DNA of 64,000 bases. Source: Anodontia alba (lineage: Eukaryota; Mollusca; Bivalvia; Lucinida; Lucinidae). Of the stretch, positions 33,798 through 45,110 are shown one piece after another. How positions within the stretch are numbered: position 1 is the first letter of the stretch; each line of letters begins with the position of its first letter. Under the pieces are notes generated by a model, which did not search any database, was not told the origin of the DNA, and worked only from the letters and a program-made list of their open reading frames with translations. Made by a program: the position numbers and the translations under genes. The stretch spans positions 18,459,293-18,523,292 of the forward strand of contig OZ024821.1 of the NCBI GenBank assembly GCA_964016985.1, written 5' to 3'.

Positions 33798-34112
33798 AAA
33801 AAGGTAAGAGAAAGTCCAGGGAGTGCCACAATCACAAACCGCAGCCCTTCCCAGACCCCAAGAGGAAGAGGAAACGGACAAATCCAAACAAGCACAAACC
33901 GAACAAACGTACCAAAAGCACTTAGATTAGCTCTCTCTTCCCCAAGCGAGGTAATCGCAATACTAAAAGGACTGAAAAACACAAGAACAAAATGACACAC
34001 GGAAATACATACAACAAATCGCCTCGTAGAATAAACCACAAAGCAACAAAGAGTAAGACGAACACCGGGACCACCGCCTCAGAACGGTCAGTAGAGCAAA
34101 CCACCGCGGGGG
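33797..34112 (-). mobile_element. Penelope-like element 3' end, copy P4
   Basis: Minus-strand 3' end AAAAAAAGGTAAGAGAAAG (plus-strand reading), then AGCCCTTCCCAGACCCCAAG and CCACCGCCTCAGAACGGTCA. It starts directly after the terminal CTAA of the Helitron-like element. Confidence 0.75.
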
Positions 34113-35429
34113 TTTAGACAAAAGTCAAATCCTGTTTTCTGGGGAAAATAAGAAAAAAACATCATCAATATGTCTTCTGCTAAACTGACCAGAGAGTGGT
34201 AAAGGTTAAAATACCCTTAAACCATTTGGGATATGTCTGGATATCAGTGCACTGAATGAGAATGACAACCGCTAAAACAGAAGTTAAGCAACAGGTTACT
34301 TTCATCACTTCATTGATCGACAAACCTGACAAGAATCAAAGACGCGCCGCACAAGCTTCGCAATCAAAATTGACAGTTTAATCCAGACATAAAGAAGCCG
34401 CTGGCCATAGATAGCTTCAAAAAAACTCCTTCAATACGGTTCAACGGGTATATTGGCGGGAATCACGTGGGTTGTCAGATCATGTGCTTGTCATTCACAG
34501 ACTCCGCCTTCTTCATTATTTATGTAATAGCTTCGAAGCAATTGGAATTTGAAACAAAATATTTATGGCAAAACCAATAAACCGATTTTATATGGAAACA
34601 TGGAGAGAAAAGTGTTTTTTGCAATTTTATTTACATTTTGTGGCATTATCTTTTAAAATTCACGTAGAAACGCACCTCTGAATTTCCACAAGTTTGAAGT
34701 TGAGTGAATGTTTTACGGTCCAGTCAACACTGTGAAGATCATTTCGAGCCGGTCAGTTAACCTACTTGCACTTTTCCTGTGCAGGCTTAGTTCTCTAAAG
34801 GTTAAAAGTTAACCAGTGCTTGTGCGCATACTTTCGCCAGATCTGACAGCTGCCCTTCTTGAAGTGGGACAATAGCCGTAGAAATGATTTCATGATCAAT
34901 CTCCACGAAAGTTGTCTGGCCGAGCTTGGATTCGAGCTTCCGATTTCAGCTGTGCTATTATCGGAGTTGAGACAATGTACTTTGTCCTTTGCTTCTACTG
35001 AGTGGGCCACTTTAATGAGTCAGGAGAAGTTAAGACTAAACGTGCAGGATATGCGAAATGTGCAGAAATACAATAATTCCTGGCAAAGCCCTGGACGGTC
35101 TACCTGTCTCCAGCTTTAGTTTTTTTTTCTTTACCTTACGAGCAAAAACCTGCCTGGAACTTAAACTTCAATTATGTTATTATTATTATTATTATTATTT
35201 CTGAGCATAAAAATACCGCCGAATCACCGAGATATGCTGAAAGTCGAACATAACAAAGCCACAAATTACTTGAAAACCTACGTATGCATCTAAGCAGAAT
35301 CTCTGCTGTTCTTTGCCTTCTTAAAGACAGACTTTTCCGCTTATGATAGCGTCAAAGTGATGGGCTTACAGATCATTTTCCAACAGCGCCGAAAGAAAGC
35401 CTTCAGTTATAACCTTACATATTCAGACA
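34113..35429. other. Intronic sequence, no supported gene
   Basis: (TTA)n at about 35174-35199. Overlapping short frames on both strands at 34795-35119 have no recognisable product or splice support. Confidence 0.35.
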
Positions 35430-35585
35430 CATTAATGAGCCAGCGTATGACAAAACCTACAATAAGACCTGTGTGACCAGCAAAGACTCAGATCAACCTG
35501 TACATCCACCTAGTATAGCAATGGTTCTCGTTTATCCCTCTTTAGAAAGCCCGGAGGTTGTAAAAGGTTATGCGATCAGCGAAGA
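35430..35585. mobile_element. MITE-O partial copy
   Basis: ATGAGCCAGCGTATGACAAA, then AATAAGACCTGTGTGACCAG and AAAGACTCAGATCA match the fuller palindromic copy at 58256-58496. Confidence 0.6.
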
Positions 35586-35767
35586 CTCTAATATTATTTC
35601 TTCAGTACAGCACTTATAAAGAAATTTGAATAAGTCAATTTGATTCTGAATGGTTCGGCTGAATGGCAGATCGTGAAGACCTTGATCAAACTAATCTATA
35701 GAAATCGTTTGATCTGGTTTGTACCATTTGCTGATATTAAGGGAAATTAAGGTAGTTTACATTATTA

Positions 35768-36137
35768 AAGGCTCCGTAATCCTCAAAAAATAGACATTTT
35801 TTTTATCCAAGAAAGATTTAATAAATTGATATATGGTATCAATAAATCATAAAATGTGGCACCTGACAGTCTGCAAAAGTTCCGTTAGTCTCGTTCTTGA
35901 ACTGGATTAAAAATGAAGTGATTTTTTTATTGTATCTCTGAATTAATATTGCCAACATTAATTCAGAGATACAATAATAAGTCATTTCTGTTTTTAATCC
36001 AGTTCAAGAATGAGAGACTAGCTGAACTTTTACAGGCTGCCAGGTGCCACATCTTATGATTGTATTAATACCATATATCATTTTTTTAAACATTTCTTGG
36101 ATAGTAATATATCTATTTTTGAGAAATATGGAGCCTT
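35768..36137. mobile_element. MITE-C copy 3
   Basis: AAGGCTCCGTAATCCTC to ATATGGAGCCTTG; central ATTAATATTGCCAACATTAAT hairpin intact. Confidence 0.85.
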
Positions 36138-36435
36138 GAATGTATCAACTTTTAAAGCGCTAATTGCAACTGCAGCATACGACTTTTTCTTATAGTTCTT
36201 TACCTTTATTTTAGGGAAAAACGGTTTGACATTTTAGACGATTCACATAAATTGTCAAGCCTTTTATTTATTTATTTATTTATTTACGAGGGCAAGTCAA
36301 TAAGTAACCAGCCTATCCCATTTCCAATTGACGGAGACACCCACGATTTTCATGCCTTGTTTCAATACATGTTTGAGGCCTGAGAGCAAAATTGCACCCT
36401 AATCTTGTCATTCACTCATAAGATATTGAATGTCA

Positions 36436-36994
36436 AACATGGCTAGCGATGCAAAAGCAAGCTTTTTGTCAAAAGTTGAGTACCGTGCTGTAATTCGGTA
36501 CTTGTATTTGAAAAAGAAAACAGGTCAGGAAATACATTGCGAGTTGACAAATGTTTATGGGTCTACTGCATCATCGTATGCACAAGTTAAATTCTGGGTT
36601 GGGGAATTCAAACGCAGTAGAACGTCTCTAGAAGACGAAACCAGGTCTGGACGCCCATCAGATGCCACCGATGAAGAAATGTGTAATAAAGTACGAGATC
36701 TGGTGTACTCTGATAGGTGGAAGAAATAGCAAATGCATTACACATTTCACATGGTAGCGTTTCAACATGATCGCTTGGGTATGCGCAAGCCAACAGCCAG
36801 TTGGGTTCCAAAATCCTTAGCGACGAGCAAATGGCAACCACAGCATCAGTATGCAGCGCTTTGTTGAAGTGCTTTAAGTCAAAGGAAGATGATTTCCTTT
36901 CATGTCTGGTGACTGTAGATGAGCCAGAGAATAAAGCTCAAAGTTGCCACTGGGTTGGGCCGGGGTCTCCGAGACCAAAAACGTTTAAAACGCA
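36436..36994 (+). pseudogene. Mariner transposase pseudogene, N-terminal part
   Basis: Starts MASDAKASFLSKVEYRAVIR and shows the helix-turn-helix region (EIHCELTNVYG, VKFWVGEFK) and SGRPSDATDEE, typical of the paired-like DNA-binding part. A frameshift near 36720 leads into EIANALHISHGSVST, and a second break follows before MRKPTA-WVPKSL. Near 36915 VTVDE holds the first catalytic aspartate, but a few codons after it are deleted. The frame ends in WVGPGSPRPKTFKTQ, where the Penelope-like element begins. Confidence 0.9.
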
Positions 36995-36996
36995 AA

Positions 36997-39815
36997 AAAA
37001 GGTAAGAGAAAAGTCCAGGGAGTACCACAATCACAAACCGCAGCCCTTCCCAGACCCCAAGAGGAAGAGGAAACGGACAAATCCAAACAAGCACAAACCG
37101 AACAAACGTACCAAAAGCACTTAGATTAGCTCTCTCTTTCCCAAGCGAGGTAATCGCAATACTTAAAGGATTGAAAAACACAAGAACAAAATGACACACG
37201 GAAAGGCTTACAACAAATCGCCTTGTAGAATAAACCACAAAGCAACAAGGAGTAAGACTAACACCGGGACCACCGCCTTAGAACGGTCAGTAGAGCAAAC
37301 CACCGGGGGTTTAAAGTACTTTTACAGCTAGCTAACTTCACCCTGGGTCCCGATGCTACTCTTAATACAGAAATACATAAAAATTCGGTTCGCATAAAGG
37401 CTTCCAACTCAGTCAATGCATCAAAGCGAAAACATAAAAATCAAGTTAATCACTACAATAAACAAAGACGAGTACTCATGGCTAATTTTACAGTATGCCA
37501 GAGTAAATGAAAACCAATAGTTGAACCACGGCGGGCCAAGCCAATGACATATCGTCAAGCCCCAACCCACTGGTTTAAGTTTTACGAAGAGGCCGTCATT
37601 GAGTCTGAGGCCCGAACCGCCGTCGAGCAATTAAAGAGTGAAGCATAGCCATCAACAATGATTGGGTTGACAACTTGGCATGCAGTCTGCCGCAGAATAT
37701 CCAGGCTATAGCCAATTCTTTTATAACGGGAAATAAGTTTTCTGAATTGCTCCGAAAAGTTAGATTTACCTACATTTTTTCTAAATCTGTACACTAAGTC
37801 ACCGTAAAATTCTGGTTCCGATATACCTTGTTGCAGAAGTGTTTTCAGACTGACGCTATATTTTTCTAACAAGGCACTGTGTCTGCGATAAAATTTCGAA
37901 AACGCCTTACGAAGTTTAAAATAACGATAGCCCTGCCTAAGAAGTTTGGCAGTAAGGGCTTTATTACGGTAGTTAAAGTCATTAAGATTTGAAGAAGCTC
38001 TGGCGAATCTAATAAGTTGAGATATGTGTACCTCATATGACGTACGCCGGGGGACATCGCCATCCAGAAAAGGGAAATTGACTATATCAAAATCAAAATC
38101 GTCCGGTTTATCATAAATTTTGGTAAAAATTGTACCATTAGATATACATAGATTCAAATCCAAAAAAGGTCCCTCGGTATCGGAAGAATTTGCTCTATTT
38201 CATTAGAGTTCTGTAGGGTATATCCGGTCCACCATTTGGTCAAAGTAAACATTGTCAATATTTAATAAATCATCAAGGTATCTTAAAGTTGAATTGAAAG
38301 CCTCAATAATGTCGGCCTGGTTTTCACGAGAGAGAGACTTCATGAAATCTCTCTCACAACAAAAAAGAAACAAATCTGCAACAAGAGGAGCACAGTTAGT
38401 TCCCATCGGAATACCAATAGTTTGCCTATAAAGTTTAGTTCCTAATCTAATAAACATATTATCCAAAAGATAAACAAGGGCATCACAGACTTTTTGACAC
38501 GACCATAAATTGTGATTATTATATACATCAGAAGTGAAAAAAGCACATTCTTCGTTGCAAGCCAAAAAGTGGGTATTCTCCCGAATAAACGTTCGTTTAA
38601 TTAAATCAATAAGTTTATTTTTTATAAGATGATGAGGTAACATAGTATACAGTGTAGAAAAATCATATGTAGACAATTTAGAAGCCTGAAAGTTTTAAAT
38701 TTATTGAGAACCCCATTAGAATTTTTAATTGACCAAAAAATAGTTAATTCCGTCCCTTTCGTAAACAGTATCAAAGTATCTAATCCAATGTTTTTTATGT
38801 TTTTTAACAGCAGTAAGGCATGAAGTTAGCAGTTTGGACAAAACAGTAGTCGTACATGAACTAGAATTAGCAATGAAACGTGCTTTATAAGGTCGTTTAT
38901 GAAGTTTCGGTAACCAATATAACGTAGGAAGTCTGTCTTGCTTTTCTTTAATACTCACTGCAAACTTAGCAGTAATATGGATAGAATGGGTATTGACAAT
39001 AGATCTCTCGTAAGTAGAAATCCGTTCTTATGTTTTGGTACTACCAAGTTCTTGTATTAGAGTATTGATATAATAAAGTCGTCACACAACAACAACATTA
39101 TTAGCAGCTTTTTCAGCTGGAGCCAAAACATACTTCCTATGAAATTCTTGGATACCTTGTTTCAAATATCGAAAAGATAATTTAGGCTTAGGAGGGAGAA
39201 GATCAAGGTTATTAGAGTAAAATAACACACGTTCATCAATGATCTCAAAAATCTTTAATTTCCAATTATTTAAAGCATTAGACTCAACATGCTTTCGTTT
39301 ACAGCAACGCGTACAATAATCATTTAAAGCACTAGCAAATATTTCCCGACATTTATTGAAATCAATGTGGGCTGGGAATCTATATTTAGTTCCTTCTAAA
39401 ATAACTGAACGGATTCGTGAATCAGTTATAATCTACAAGTTACCAGTGACAATATGACCCGCTGGTTGATAACAAAATTTACAATCTCAAGAATCAGGGG
39501 AACTAGTTTCAATATCAAGATCAGAAACTAATTTATTGAAATTAAGTATAGTATTACGGATAGGTTTGTTATATTTATAACAAATAATAGGAGATTCCGT
39601 GTTTTCGAAATATGAAGGTATAGCTGATATAACATTATTATCTCAAAATATGCTAGGTAAATCTATGAATTCAATACCTTTATTAATGAATGGAATTTTG
39701 ATGAAGTGTCTAATATGGTTAATTTCAGAATCAATGTAAGGACGAAGAGCATGTTGAGTATAACATCTAGTAAGGAGAGCTGCTTTATACAAATCATGTT
39801 TTCTATCATAAAATA
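36997..39815 (-). mobile_element. Penelope-like retroelement (P5), decayed, inserted in mariner
   Basis: The longest retroelement in the window. In minus-strand order: an N-terminal part with KYNKPIRNTI and CYQPAGHIVTG (about 39100-39800), WLPKLHKRPYKARFIANSS (about 38850-38920), an RT palm with STYDFSTLYTMLPH and GIPMGTNCAPLVADL, the YLDD catalytic box (38269-38280), then a C-terminal part (37582-38163) and a 3' region ending AAAAAAGG at the mariner junction. Several stops and frameshifts break it. The RT style fits Penelope-like elements; no GIY-YIG endonuclease is visible, so either it is lost or this lineage lacks it. Confidence 0.8.
37582..38676 (-). pseudogene. Reverse transcriptase palm and C-terminal part (broken)
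   Basis: Two open pieces, 38203-38676 and 37582-38163, in different frames: a frameshift or stop after IYPTEL (near 38203) separates them. The first holds FSTLYT, IGIPMGTNCAPL and RYLDD; the second PFLDLNLCISNGTI, IYDKPDDFDFDIVNFPFLDG and the basic thumb-like GYRYFKLRKAFSKFYRR. The C-terminus reads IIVDGYASLFNC then TASS, the same end as in P1. Confidence 0.85.
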
Positions 39816-40336
39816 CCATCTACTGGCAAGGTGATGGCAACTGTATTTTGGGACGCACAAGGCGTTATTTTATTGGACTTTCTAGCAAACAAAAGTACAA
39901 TAACAGGTGCGTATTATGCAATTTCTCGACCAACTGAGAACTGCGATCCGTGAAAAATGCCGAGGTAAACTCTCCAAAGGGATTCTGCTCCAACAGGACA
40001 ATACGAGAGTCCACACTTGCAAAATTGCAATGGATGCTGTTGAGCGGAATGGGTACGACCTAATACCGCAACCTGCATATTCTCCGGACTTAGCTCCTAG
40101 TGACTATTTCCTATTCCCAAACTTGAAAAAGGATATCCAAGGACGTCATTTCCGCTCCAACGAAGAAGTCGTGGCGGCAGTTGAGGAGTGGGTTGGAGAC
40201 AAGGACCCTGGCTTCTTCAGTTCTGAGTTGATGGCACTGGAACACCGTTGGTCTAAGTGCATCATTCTAGAGGCAATTACATTGAAAAAGAAGAGATCGA
40301 TCTCACCCAGAAATAAGTTAGGCTGTTTTTTTTATT
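39816..40336 (+). pseudogene. Mariner transposase pseudogene, C-terminal part
   Basis: Resumes at PSTGKVMATVFWDAQGV, exactly where the N-terminal part stopped. A frameshift near 39920 leads to LDQLRTAIREK; LLQQDNTRVHT gives the second catalytic aspartate and YSPDLAPSDYFLFPNLK the third. There are 34 residues between them, hence DD34D. The frame closes next to the right terminal repeat. Confidence 0.9.
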
Positions 40337-40350
40337 GACTTGCCCTCGTA

Positions 40351-40866
40351 TTTTTTAATGGTTTAAGATGTTTAGTGTATTTAGCTAAAGGCCTGATGGT
40401 TAGTATACCCTATATTTTCTCGGACAAATAATAATGAAGATAATTTGTTAATGTCCGGTTAGCATTTAAAAATAACATGAAATGGTTTAAATACCGTATC
40501 AGGTAGGTCTAGATTTTCACTGGCTGTAAATTCCTTGCCTGAATTAGAGTTTCGATGGCGATGCCAGCTTTGACTGAATGCCAGAAAGTGAAGACCCTGA
40601 TTAAAATAATCTTTATACGTATCTTTAACTCATTAAGTAAATTATAGTCTTTGTTTTGCATATAAAAGGCTGAAGACACAAAACTTAGAACACAGAAAAT
40701 GAAAAACGAAAGTTCTGAAGATTGCTCTGTAAGCCAATACTCTTTGGGAAATGACACGAAGGAGTAGTAATAAATCCCATAGAGAGATTTGAACATTGTA
40801 TCTACTAATACACAACTTCCGTTTGTAATACTGGTAATGAACTTTAATGTTAAGCGCATCTTTTCT
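40351..40866. other. Intronic sequence, no supported gene
   Basis: A 116-codon minus-strand frame (40509-40859) has no recognisable motif; AT-rich. Confidence 0.35.
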
Positions 40867-41144
40867 CATCACGAAAACATGCCTATATAATTTTAACCCC
40901 CTAAAGCCCCATTTTCATATAGTAAAACTGGGGTTTACAGGGTACACATTATTTTTTCCTATTTCTGCTCAAAAACATAAATTGTGGTACTCGTTAGGAC
41001 CACCTCGTCGAGGCGGTTCTAACGAGTACCCACAATCTATGTTTTGAGCAGAAATATGAAAAATATCAGTTCTTTTTATCTGAAAATTTTCAGTTTTTGG
41101 AGGTGAAATTTTCTATATACTTGAATAGGCGTGTTGTCGTAATG
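40867..41144 (-). mobile_element. MITE-A copy 6
   Basis: CATCACGAAAACATGCC to GGCGTGTTGTCGTAATG; core stem ACCACCTCGTCGAGGCGGTTC. Confidence 0.9.
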
Positions 41145-41809
41145 CTGATTTAATCTCCTTAGGGATAGACATAATTTAATTTCAAAAGTTTGGTGTAAAC
41201 CGAAAATGCAATGTTACCAACACGATAGTCTGCAAATAATTAATGGGTTGGTTGTCAACAGCAATAGATCTGCGTCTGAAATTTATGCCGACCAAAACGA
41301 TAAGTTAATATGGTTTAGTGGACATGCCTATTTGTCCCCCATGCCAGGTGTCAGTCAAGTTGAAGTTCAAAGAAGCGCGAATTGTCCTGCGCTATGTCTT
41401 TATTTTTGTCATGTCCGTCGCCAAAAGAGAGGCTGGGAATACTATCATTGCTAATCTGCTATTTTCGCGGTTGAAGATTAGATGGCTGAAAATACAAAAC
41501 GTTTCTCCTGAGTTTCCTCACTTTACCCTTAAAGCGCCAAGCTAAATATGTAGCAGACTTAGTTTTGAGGGGATATATCGACTTTTTGAATGTAAGACTT
41601 AATCAAGCTGTAATTTTATGAACAGATCGCGTGCAAGAAGAGCTATTAAATACTTTTCCTTGGCACCCTACCGTGTGGACGTGAACCGTGTTACATAATA
41701 CATGATACATGTACCGGTATATTTCCCTGCGCGAATGCTTGTTCACAGGTACCTGCATATTCAAGGTATCATCCAGTAAAGCGTGACCGTTAAATCAGTC
41801 CGGCGAAAG
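41145..41809. other. Intronic sequence, no supported gene
   Basis: Two overlapping plus-strand frames (41206-41545) have no recognisable domain or splice pattern. Confidence 0.35.
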
Positions 41810-42086
41810 CATGACGAAAACATGCCTGTATAATTTTGACCTCCTTAAACCCCACTTTCATATAGTAAAGCTGGGGTTTACAGGGTATACATTGTTTTTC
41901 TTATTTCTACTAAAAAAATAATTGTTGGTACTCGTAAGAACCGCCTCATCTAGGCGGTTCTAACGAGTAGCACAATCTATGTTTTGAGCAGAAATTTGAA
42001 AAATATAAGATTTTTTTTTTTATCTGAAAACTTTCATTTTTTGGTGTTAAAAAATTCAGTGTATTTGAAATGCCATGTTTTCGTAA
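41810..42086 (-). mobile_element. MITE-A copy 7
   Basis: CATGACGAAAACATGCC at the left, CATGTTTTCGTAAT at the right; core has small deletions (ACTCGTAAGAACCGCCTCAT). Confidence 0.85.
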
Positions 42087-42193
42087 TTGGACATTGGCAC
42101 CGCATTGTCAGAAATAATATTTTCGGATATGGCCGTTCAGCAAAGATTCAGATCAGACTGTGCACGTAGTCTGATCAAAATCTTCCCTGTAGC

Positions 42194-42437
42194 CATTACG
42201 AAAACATGCCTATTCAAATATACTGAAAATTTTACCACCAAAAAAATGAAAATTTTTAGATAATCTGATATTTTTCTTATTTCTGCTCAAAACATAAATT
42301 GTGGTCTAACGAGTACCCACAATATATGCTTTTGAGCAGAAATAAGAAAAACAAAGTATACCCCTGTAAACCCCAGTTTTACTATATAAAAGTGGGGTTT
42401 AAGGGGGTCAAAATAATATAGGCATATTTGCGTGATG
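42194..42437 (+). mobile_element. MITE-A copy 8
   Basis: CATTACGAAAACATGCC to GGCATATTTGCGTGATG; core shortened to GTGGTCTAACGAGTACCC. Confidence 0.88.
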
Positions 42438-42599
42438 ATTTTGAGTAGTCCAGGGCGCGAAGTTTCTTCAGGCGAACAACAAAGACTGATCAGACTGCTA
42501 GAATGCGTACGTCAACAAATACGTTTTTTCACGTTGCGGCTCATTAGAAAATTTGCCAGATACAGTTGGTAGTGTCAAACCGAGACTAGTTTTCTCGCG

Positions 42600-42730
42600 C
42601 ATTACGAACACAAGCCTATTCAAATATACTGAAAATTTTACCACCAAAAATGAAAATTTTTAGATAAAAATTCTAATATTTTTATCAAATTTCTGCTCAA
42701 AACATAGATTGTGGGTACTCGTTAGAACCG
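42600..42730 (+). mobile_element. MITE-A copy 9, left half only
   Basis: Begins CATTACGAACACAAGCC and stops abruptly at the palindrome centre (CTCGTTAGAACCG), so the break is at the hairpin tip. Confidence 0.85.
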
Positions 42731-42828
42731 AGTTTCTGGCATGGACTCTTCCATCTCTGAATTTGGACACATCCATTGTTGCAAGTATCGGTGTGTCAAA
42801 AATCAATAACATAATGGCAAACTGTGTA

Positions 42829-42890
42829 GACCTTGATAAGACGGGTCGTTACGAGCCTAATTTCATCTGCATCTACATTGTTTGCAAAAA
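42829..42890. repeat. HP1 hairpin
   Basis: GGCAAACTGTGTAGACC and ATCTACATTGTTTGC; inner stem GACGGGTCGTTACGAGCC is partly paired. Confidence 0.65.
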
Positions 42891-43743
42891 GTAATCTGTA
42901 TTGGTCTGGAGGGACGAAACGTTTATGAAGACCTGCCATTCTGTTCCACCATGGGCGAATTAAATTTGTTTGAATCCTCAGCTATCCACAGAACGTATAT
43001 GTGCAGGCTGAATCTGAGATTTCGCTTAGCATACATGCAGTTGTGTAGAAAACGCTTTGCGCCGGCTATAGACCCTCTCCGGCAGTAACTGATAAGCATA
43101 TGCTGTGTGTAAACTTTACCAGATTGGGTACAAACATTTTTCAGCTGCTGTTACAATTATATAGCTCTGCACTAGAAGAAGTCAGTCAAATTCCTTTCTT
43201 TGTTTATTTTTGTATGTAAATTGACCCAACATTTTATGAAAGTGTGATTTGATAGTATCAGATGTATTTAAGATTTAGATTTAGCATCAACTGTCCTTTC
43301 AACATCACTTAAAAAGATGCGTTTTTCGCTTTGTGTATTATTTTAAATGAAAAGGTTTGACCATATCTTATCAGACACCATTTGTCTTTTCTGTTTCTGT
43401 GCTTTATTCTCAAATATTTATCCTAAAATTAAATTTATGGCAAAAAAAAAAAAATAAATAAAATAAAATAAAATAATAAAAAAAAATAATAATAAAAAAA
43501 TAAGAAATAAAAAAAATGGCAATTTCTGTAGTTAAGTGATTTTTTTTATTTTTTGTAGAGGAAAATATTTTTTACTTTTCTTTGCTGAATTTGAATTATT
43601 GATGTTTCACAATACTGAGAAAATTAAAAAAAATAAAATGACCGAGCAGAATTTGTTGAAATTCTGCCTCCAAAGCTACCTAACCTACAGATTTCTGCAT
43701 AATTTGCATTCATTTTTTATGGGGAAACAAGTGAAAATATTTG

Positions 43744-43780
<37 letters not shown>

Positions 43781-44443
43781 AATGGCTAGAAAAAAACTGT
43801 TTTGAACACAGGTAGTTACGACAAAAGGTTTTGCATTAAATCATGACAAACGTTTGCAAATTTACTTCTTATGTGTAAATTGCTAAGTAAAACAAACAAA
43901 CAAAAAAAACCTACTTGCTGAAAGATGTTGAATACACAGTAGCTATTTCTTTGACGTGCATATCTAATATAAGACAAGGCCAACTAAGAGGGAAATGTAC
44001 AAGTGACAGTCGCTACAGTCACAAGCCACACATAGAAGAAGTGAGTTTTTCCCCGTTTCCGAACCGTGGATGAACCTTGATAGATGTAGATCATGGCTCA
44101 AAGCCTGCACTAGACCCCATGAACAAATGAACGTAGACACCAGTCATATCATTACCTGTGCCCATTGATCCCCATTAGATTTTCATTACAAAGTCTTACT
44201 GAAAATAATTAAGCGATTCTTCAGAAACTCTTGTAACTCTTTGACAGACTTTGTATTTAAACTCCCAGAACTGATTTTCTTCTAAATATCATTTATTAGT
44301 CAAATAAACTAAGCAAAGTGTATCAAGCTCAGTCTACTTCCATAGAAAATCCATTAGGTTCATACAGCAGCTAATAGATATTTGTACCCAATCATGCTGT
44401 GTGTAGTACCTGATACCTGTGTAAGTAGCACCCCGGATAAGCT
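42891..44443. other. AT-rich region; probable 3' UTR of the short isoform near its end
   Basis: A-rich simple sequence at 43440-43520 and a poly-A run at about 43746-43779. Minus-strand AATAAA at 44292-44297 follows the possible stop codon at 44444. Confidence 0.4.
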
Positions 44444-44454
44444 CTATTTAGTAC

Positions 44455-44578
44455 CTTTTATATTTATGCTGTAGTAGGTAATCCATCTGTATTGTAGAAT
44501 TTCGCCGCTGCTTTCTTCCACTATGATGTGTAACGTCCTAATTATGATGTCATTATTTTCAATAACGTTCTGCTGTAC
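44455..44578 (-). CDS. Exon: end of ApeC or linker (VQQNV exon), with possible alternative 3' end
   Basis: A strong acceptor (TTCTCTTTTCAG) opens a frame that starts in phase 0, as the ApeC exon at 46.7 kb requires, and reads VQQNVIENND then RTLHIIVEE and QYRWITYY. QQNV could match the CQxV block after PFxLL in ApeC, though the cysteine is absent. At 44455/44454 there is an AAAAG/GTACTA donor giving phase 1. If it is not used the frame stops three codons later (TAG at 44444-44446), with AATAAA on the same strand at 44292-44297. So this is either an internal exon or an alternative last exon. I cannot decide from sequence. Confidence 0.5.
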
Positions 44579-44619
44579 CTGAAAAGAGAATACAATATTA
44601 TTCAGGAGGAAAAAAATAT

Positions 44620-45110
44620 CAATCCCAAATCATTATACAGATACAGCTACAAATAATTGTCTGATCCGATATTGATAAACTTAAATCTAGAATAGAGTCA
44701 GAATTATTTACAGTTTTATCATGTAGAAGTTCTTTAGGAGAATTTTTTATCAACAATTTGTTCAAAATAAATGTTATCAATATTAAACAAGTCGTCTTAA
44801 TACCTAAAAGTTGAATAAATTGTCCCAACAACATTAGCTTGTTCTTTTTGGGTTTTTTTTTTTGCAGAGATATACATGACAAGAAAATTCTCTCGTAACA
44901 AATCAGCGACAAGTGGAGACCATTTAATCTCCATTTAAATGCCCTCAATTTGACTATATAATTTAGTATCGACTTTTCGAAGCAATAATATCGCTGCTCT
45001 TCTGAAACAAAAAAATATCTCGATGACAAATACAATATTTCGGTATATATTGTAAGCAAATAATCTGTCAAAAATACGTTATGACGCGAAAAATAAGACT
45101 GTTTCATGTC
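44620..45110 (-). pseudogene. Highly decayed Penelope-like reverse transcriptase, copy P6
   Basis: Across several shifted frames on the minus strand one can follow the order of P5: a start near the SRHNVFLT-like segment, a degraded GIPMGTNCAPLVADL equivalent, a DLFNID remnant of the YLDD box (about 44771-44797), and ILDLSLSISDQTI matching FLDLNLCISNGTI. Much older than P5. It sits just upstream of the VQQNV exon, inside an intron. Confidence 0.6.

Larger units (their letters stand above)
36287..40348 (+). mobile_element. Mariner (DD34D) transposon, split by a Penelope-like insertion
   Basis: Terminal repeats CGAGGGCAAGTCAATAA at 36287 and its inverse TTATTGACTTGCCCTCG ending at 40348 are each flanked by TA, the mariner target duplication. 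Removing the 2.8-kb insert leaves about 1.24 kb, the normal mariner length. Transposase halves lie on both sides. Ends are nearly perfect while the gene is broken, so it is at most mobilisable in trans. Confidence 0.92.
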
